Assembly (NCBI GenBank): GCA_004151065.3
Contig: NWUY0300069979.1
Location: forward strand, 1 to 11,036
Source of the DNA: Larix sibirica
Lineage: Eukaryota; Streptophyta; Pinopsida; Pinales; Pinaceae
DNA length: 11,036 bases
Reading direction: 5' to 3'
Made by a program: the position numbers and the translations under genes. The notes under the pieces are model-generated. The model searched no databases, was not told the DNA's origin, and worked only from the letters and a program-made list of their open reading frames with translations. Below are positions 8,530 through 11,036 of this stretch, piece after piece (the stretch's first letter is position 1; every line of letters begins with the position of its first letter).

Positions 8530-9222
8530 GAATAACAAGTGGTCTGATCCTGTAATTGGAAGAACCATAGCAGTTAAATCTCCCCCACCAATGACAATGG
8601 CTTCCAAAAGCAGGAATCTATTGAGTCTAGAGGCCACATAGTTTTCTCCCCCTCTCCTGTTGTTCTAGGTGAACCATCCATTCCTAGTTTCCATATCCAC
8701 TATCCTAGTTTCTTCAATGAAGTCTCTGAAGGCTTCATTTGTTGCTCCCAGGATCCTTCTACCCTCCTTTTTTTCCCCTATGGAAGTGATTAGGTTGAAG
8801 TCTCCTTCGACGATCCACTGCTTGTCTCCTATCCACTAGGCCGCATCATACTAGAGCATCCAAGAAAGCAACATTTTGTGGATTTACGCTCAGGGCATAG
8901 ACATTGTAATAACATCCTTGATTGCAGAATTATTGATTTGGAAGTCAATAGCTAAGAAGAATATTTTGGCAAAGAAGTTAGATAAGATAACTTCCTCGGG
9001 GTGCCAGAAGATTTCCAGGCCTCCTTCCATCCTATGTGCATCGATTTCCATTGTTTCACTCCCTTTCCAAATTCGACTTCCTATTTCCTTAATAAATTAT
9101 GCTTGGAATTTCGTTTCCCGGAGGAAAACGATCACATATTTCTCCTTTCGCAACATATTTGTCATTGTCCCGATTTTGAAGGGGTGATTCACCCCATGGA
9201 TGTTCCATATTATCACTTTTAT
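8530..9222 (-). pseudogene. AP-like endonuclease domain of LINE ORF2
   Basis: This is the exonuclease-endonuclease-phosphatase fold that makes the target nick. Readable motifs in order are WNIHGVNHPFK (the N-terminal Asn motif), RETKF (the catalytic Glu), NVYALSVNPQ, WIVEGDFNLI (the Asp/Asn pair), FT-stop-NN where FTW is usual, RLNRFL, and ITGSDHLLF with the catalytic SDH at about 8539-8547. The NVYA segment (8849-8905) lies in another frame, so a one-base loss and a compensating change flank it. Stops in the domain lie at Trp- or Gln-like positions. Confidence 0.85.
9219..9222 (-). promoter_or_regulatory. ORF1 stop / ORF2 start overlap (ATAA)
   Basis: On the minus strand the four bases A-T-A-A are read as TAA stop in the ORF1 frame (9219-9221) and as ATA, the first codon before KVIIWNIHG, in the ORF2 frame (9220-9222). 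A single G-to-A change would turn an ancestral ATGA into this. That would have been a stop/start overlap of the termination-reinitiation type. The present copy has no ORF2 initiator here. Confidence 0.45.
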
Positions 9223-9845
9223 TGAGAAAATTTGTTGAATTCAGAAAAGGCCACCTTTATCGTGGGATATTGGCCTGATTCAATTAGCTTCGTTCCTACT
9301 TCTGCTATTCTTTGTTTGTTGGTATTTTTGCCTCTTTTTTCTCACTCTTCTAGGAGTTTCCTCTTTTTACACTTCTGGTTTTCCTTCGCAATGGCCAGTT
9401 GAGGGGTTTCTTTTGTCCTCAAAATGGCCTCTTGAAGAAGTTTGATCTGGAGTCTTGGGACATAACATTTCCCCTTCTTGTTGCACTCCCTCTCGATCTC
9501 ATCAAGGTCCAGTTCCCCCATATCCATGTCCACCCCCTCTTTGTGTGGGTCTTCTTCCATTTTTTTGGTTTCTCTTCCTGGTTTTCCTAGGAGATTTGAT
9601 CTTCTGTCTGGACTTGGTCCATTTTTTGAGCATGTTGCTTCGGATTCCTTGGGTTAGATCCCTTGAATATTTCTCTACCGAGTTCAGGGTTTCAAATTTG
9701 TTCGTGCTGGCCATTTTCTTGATATTCTCCTATCCCATCTGCATACGCCCATGCCTCCTTCTATTTTTTACCTGCGTAAAACCCTCATCATACCTTTCTT
9801 TCTCAAGGGCAGGTTGGGGAGGAGGAGGGGGGGTTTTTTGGGAGG

Positions 9846-9887
9846 GAAATCTCTGCAGAGATGGCCATACATGTGATATTTCCTGCA
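9846..9887 (-). pseudogene. Broken CCHC zinc knuckle of LINE ORF1
   Basis: The sequence reads CRKYHMYGHLCRDFP right after WIQPLDYEHIPLR. In this family the pattern is C-x2-C-x4-H-x4-C. Here the first Cys and the His are present, the second position is Tyr (TAT) and the last is Phe (TTC). It could not bind zinc as it stands. Confidence 0.75.
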
Positions 9888-10039
9888 TCTCAAGGGGATA
9901 TGTTCATAGTCTAGGGGTTGGATCCAATCCTCATCAATCCATTTCAGATTGATTTCCTCCGGAAGATCGCGGGAGAGATCCATATACACACAGATCTGGG
10001 TGCATGAAGTATACCTGAGATGTTTTGTTTGTTCAGAAA

Positions 10040-10440
10040 ATTTCACAAATTCCCCAAGGGAATTCCCAATGTCTCACAGTATGTTTGATTCCCATTATTT
10101 GCATGGGAGTGAGTAGAGCTGGATCCAAACTGAGGCTAAGCGCATATCTTCTTTGTCTGGGTTGAAACGTTATTTCCAGGGTCTGAGGTAAAGACCAGTT
10201 AAGAAGAAAAAATAAGGTCCCCCATCCAGAATTCTATCTCGATCTTCCTAATTGAAAAATATGAATGTGAAAAATCCTTTCAATCCCAATTGCAAGTTGT
10301 AATGGCCTTTGGGGTTATAGGTTGCTTTGATCCATCTGTGGATATCTCTCTCCTTGGGCCAAACCCCAATGAATTTACAAATTAGGGATTTCTCCTTCAT
10401 GAGTTCTATTCTCCCGCACAGTTTTTCAGATTGAATATGG
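10040..10440 (-). pseudogene. DUF4283-like domain of LINE ORF1
   Basis: This domain is common in plant LINE ORF1 proteins and is thought to bind nucleic acid. The readable order is KSLICKFIGVWPKERDIHRW, NPKGHYNLQLGLKGFFTFIF, EDRDRILDGGPYFF, GLYLRPWK, RFNPDKEDMRLASVWIQLYS, and IGNSLGEFVKFSEQT. Stops interrupt it where neighbouring residues suggest Gln, Glu or Trp codons. The following segment, ICVYMDLSRDLPEEINL, leads to the zinc knuckle. Confidence 0.75.
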
Positions 10441-10619
10441 ACAGAGGGGATCTCGGAATATTTGGTCAAGCATCCAAGACCCTCTCTCAATTTTCTTCCT
10501 GTTCCGTTGGCGACGGTGGAAACATGCTTCCCTGTGGATGGGCCCTCCTCCATGTTCCTCATGCTCCATTTGTTTCGATCCTAGGGGGAGGGGGAGGAGT
10601 TCCCTCCAGGAAACCTCAT

Positions 10620-10673
10620 CTCGTCCGTAGTTGATTCTTTCGAACCCTCACAAACACAAAAAACTAATACTCC
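10620..10673 (-). other. LINE 5' leader remnant / junction
   Basis: This stretch separates the ORF1 ATG from the unrelated plus-strand fragment. It is open upstream in the ORF1 frame (VFCVCEGSKESTTDE), so an earlier start cannot be excluded, but nothing there resembles ORF1. The 5' UTR is either short or truncated. The exact element boundary cannot be placed without a full-length relative. Confidence 0.35.
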
Positions 10674-11036
10674 TTGCGCCGCAAATATCCAATCAAGTTT
10701 GGACTTGGTATCGCTATGACTAGGTACCCGATGTACAAGTACAAGATAATTAACATGGGATACCATAGACTCTCTAAAACTGCTTTAAAATCTAGTCAAT
10801 ACCACATATGGATCGAGAGGGGTTGGTATAAAGACACCATGTCTTGGTTAAACCAATGGAGGGTTGATGAAAATGCTACTTTGTAAAATATCGATAACAT
10901 AAAAAATATTATTACTTCTAAATATAGAGGGAAAATATGGAGTGAAGAGAAGTTACAGGTTAAAAGAAAATCAAGATACTATAAGGAGTTTATTAACCCT
11001 AATCTAGTAGACCAAAAGTATCTCTCTATTTTAACT
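10674..11036 (+). pseudogene. C-terminal fragment of a second non-LTR ORF2-like protein, partial
   Basis: The plus-strand frame is open from 10674 to 10883, crosses one TAA (10884-10886) and stays coding to the window end. It reads PMYKYKIINMGYHRLSKTAL, IERGWYKDTMSWLNQWRVDE, then NIDNIKNIITSKYRGKIWSE and RRYYKEFI-like KSRYYKEFINPNLVDQKYLS. From memory this resembles the tail that follows RT in a non-L1 type of LINE protein in large plant genomes, just upstream of a Cys/His motif that would lie beyond 11036. No ATG begins it: the left edge is a break, probably the LINE insertion, and the codon at 10674 is TTG. The assignment is by resemblance only. Confidence 0.4.

Larger units (their letters stand above)
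4088..9222 (-). pseudogene. LINE ORF2: endonuclease / reverse transcriptase / RNase H polyprotein, degraded
   Basis: The protein would nick target DNA and copy the LINE RNA onto it. Coding signal is continuous from 9222 to 4088 (about 1,710 codons, longer than the roughly 1,300 usual for plant L1 ORF2 because of the C-terminal extension). The frame changes near 8905, 8850, 8200, 7215, 6768, 5835, 4670 and 4545. Premature stops include 8836-8838, 8665-8667, 7782-7784, 7779-7781, 7437-7439, 7380-7382, 7290-7292, 6034-6036, 6022-6024, 5965-5967, 5914-5916, 5827-5829, 5393-5395, 5252-5254, 5021-5023, 4745-4747 and 4352-4354. The start codon position (9220-9222) now reads ATA followed by KVIIWNIHG, typical of an L1 ORF2 N-terminus. 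Confidence 0.85.
9219..10619 (-). pseudogene. LINE ORF1: RNA-binding protein (DUF4283-like + CCHC knuckle), degraded
   Basis: ORF1 coats the LINE RNA. The start chosen is the ATG at 10617-10619 (MRFPGGNSSPSP), in frame with the rest; a TAG follows at 10581-10583 and the next ATG is at 10560-10562. The order is a variable N-terminus, a DUF4283-like domain (about 10040-10440), a CCHC-type knuckle (9846-9887), and a basic/acidic tail (GVDMDMGELDLDEIERECNK, VPRLQIKLLQEAIL) ending at the TAA at 9219-9221. The frame is 2 down to about 9768, then MASTNKFETLNSVEKYSRD in frame 3 (9714 downward), then frame 1 briefly, then frame 2 from 9560. About 467 codons in all. Stops in the DUF4283 region (TAG, TAA, TAA, TGA) show that the copy is dead. 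Confidence 0.8.
3952..10660 (-). mobile_element. L1-type plant LINE (non-LTR retrotransposon), near-complete coding part, dead
   Basis: The order on the minus strand is ORF1 (DUF4283-like, CCHC knuckle, charged tail), then ORF2 with AP-type endonuclease, RT with FVDD, zf-RVT-like region, RNase H and a C-terminal extension. This is the order of plant L1 elements with RVT_3 RNase H. Endonuclease, RT and RNase H catalytic residues are largely still readable, so the copy descends from an active element. It carries many premature stops and about ten frame changes over both ORFs. The 5' limit is set by the change to an unrelated plus-strand coding fragment at about 10674; the 3' limit by the LTR at 3951. 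Neither poly(A) nor target-site duplication can be seen. Confidence 0.85.

Noticed and set aside
9455-9952. Plus-strand open frame of 165 codons, hydrophobic
   Set aside because: It is antisense to the LINE ORF1 tail and zinc knuckle, which show recognisable family motifs on the minus strand. The hydrophobic look is the complement of Lys/Glu-rich codons.
1-11036. CRISPR arrays, tRNA or rRNA genes, bacterial operons or a defence system
   Set aside because: No regularly spaced repeats, cloverleaf or rRNA-like sequence was seen, and all recognisable coding signal is eukaryotic retroelement protein.

Overview
This window looks like plant nuclear DNA made entirely of decayed retrotransposons. I see no host gene, tRNA, rRNA or CRISPR array. 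The plant call rests on the L1-type non-LTR element: its ORF1 has a DUF4283-like domain plus a CCHC knuckle, and its ORF2 has an RNase H domain of the plant RVT_3 type after the reverse transcriptase. A large-genome seed plant such as a conifer would fit, but the sequence alone does not prove it. One ambiguous base (N at 3755) lies in the LTR.

Layout. (1) 1-3951, plus strand: the 3' part of an LTR retrotransposon. It has an A/C-rich leader (1-130), a very long decayed reading frame (about 131-3645) with no protease, RT, RNase H or integrase, a polypurine tract (3701-3709) and a short 3' LTR (3710-3951) bounded by TGTTG/CAACA. (2) 3952-4087: a short non-coding stretch that reads as the 3' flank or UTR of the next element. 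(3) 4088-10619, minus strand: an L1-type LINE that is almost complete over its coding part. ORF1 is 9219-10619 and ORF2 is 4088-9222. ORF2 holds, in order, AP-type endonuclease, RT, thumb/linker, zf-RVT-like region, RNase H, and an unexpected extension of about 310 codons after RNase H. (4) 10674-11036, plus strand: a fragment resembling the C-terminal part of an ORF2 from a different non-LTR family. It is cut by the 5' side of the LINE and runs off the window.

How the parts work together. The LINE was an autonomous copy-and-paste element: ORF1 binds RNA, ORF2 nicks and reverse transcribes. ORF1 and ORF2 meet at a four-base overlap (ATAA now, probably ATGA once), which suggests coupled translation by termination and reinitiation. 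The LTR element carries only a structural-looking protein with a Pro/Thr-rich middle, a Lys/Glu-rich tract and a coiled coil. It may be non-autonomous, or this may be an extra ORF downstream of a pol that lies outside the window. All reading frames are dead. Premature stops sit mostly at former Trp, Gln and Arg codons, as expected from C-to-T decay of methylated cytosines, and there are about eight frame changes in ORF2.

The two leads I consider most unusual are the coding extension after RNase H in the LINE ORF2 and the pol-less long ORF of the LTR element.
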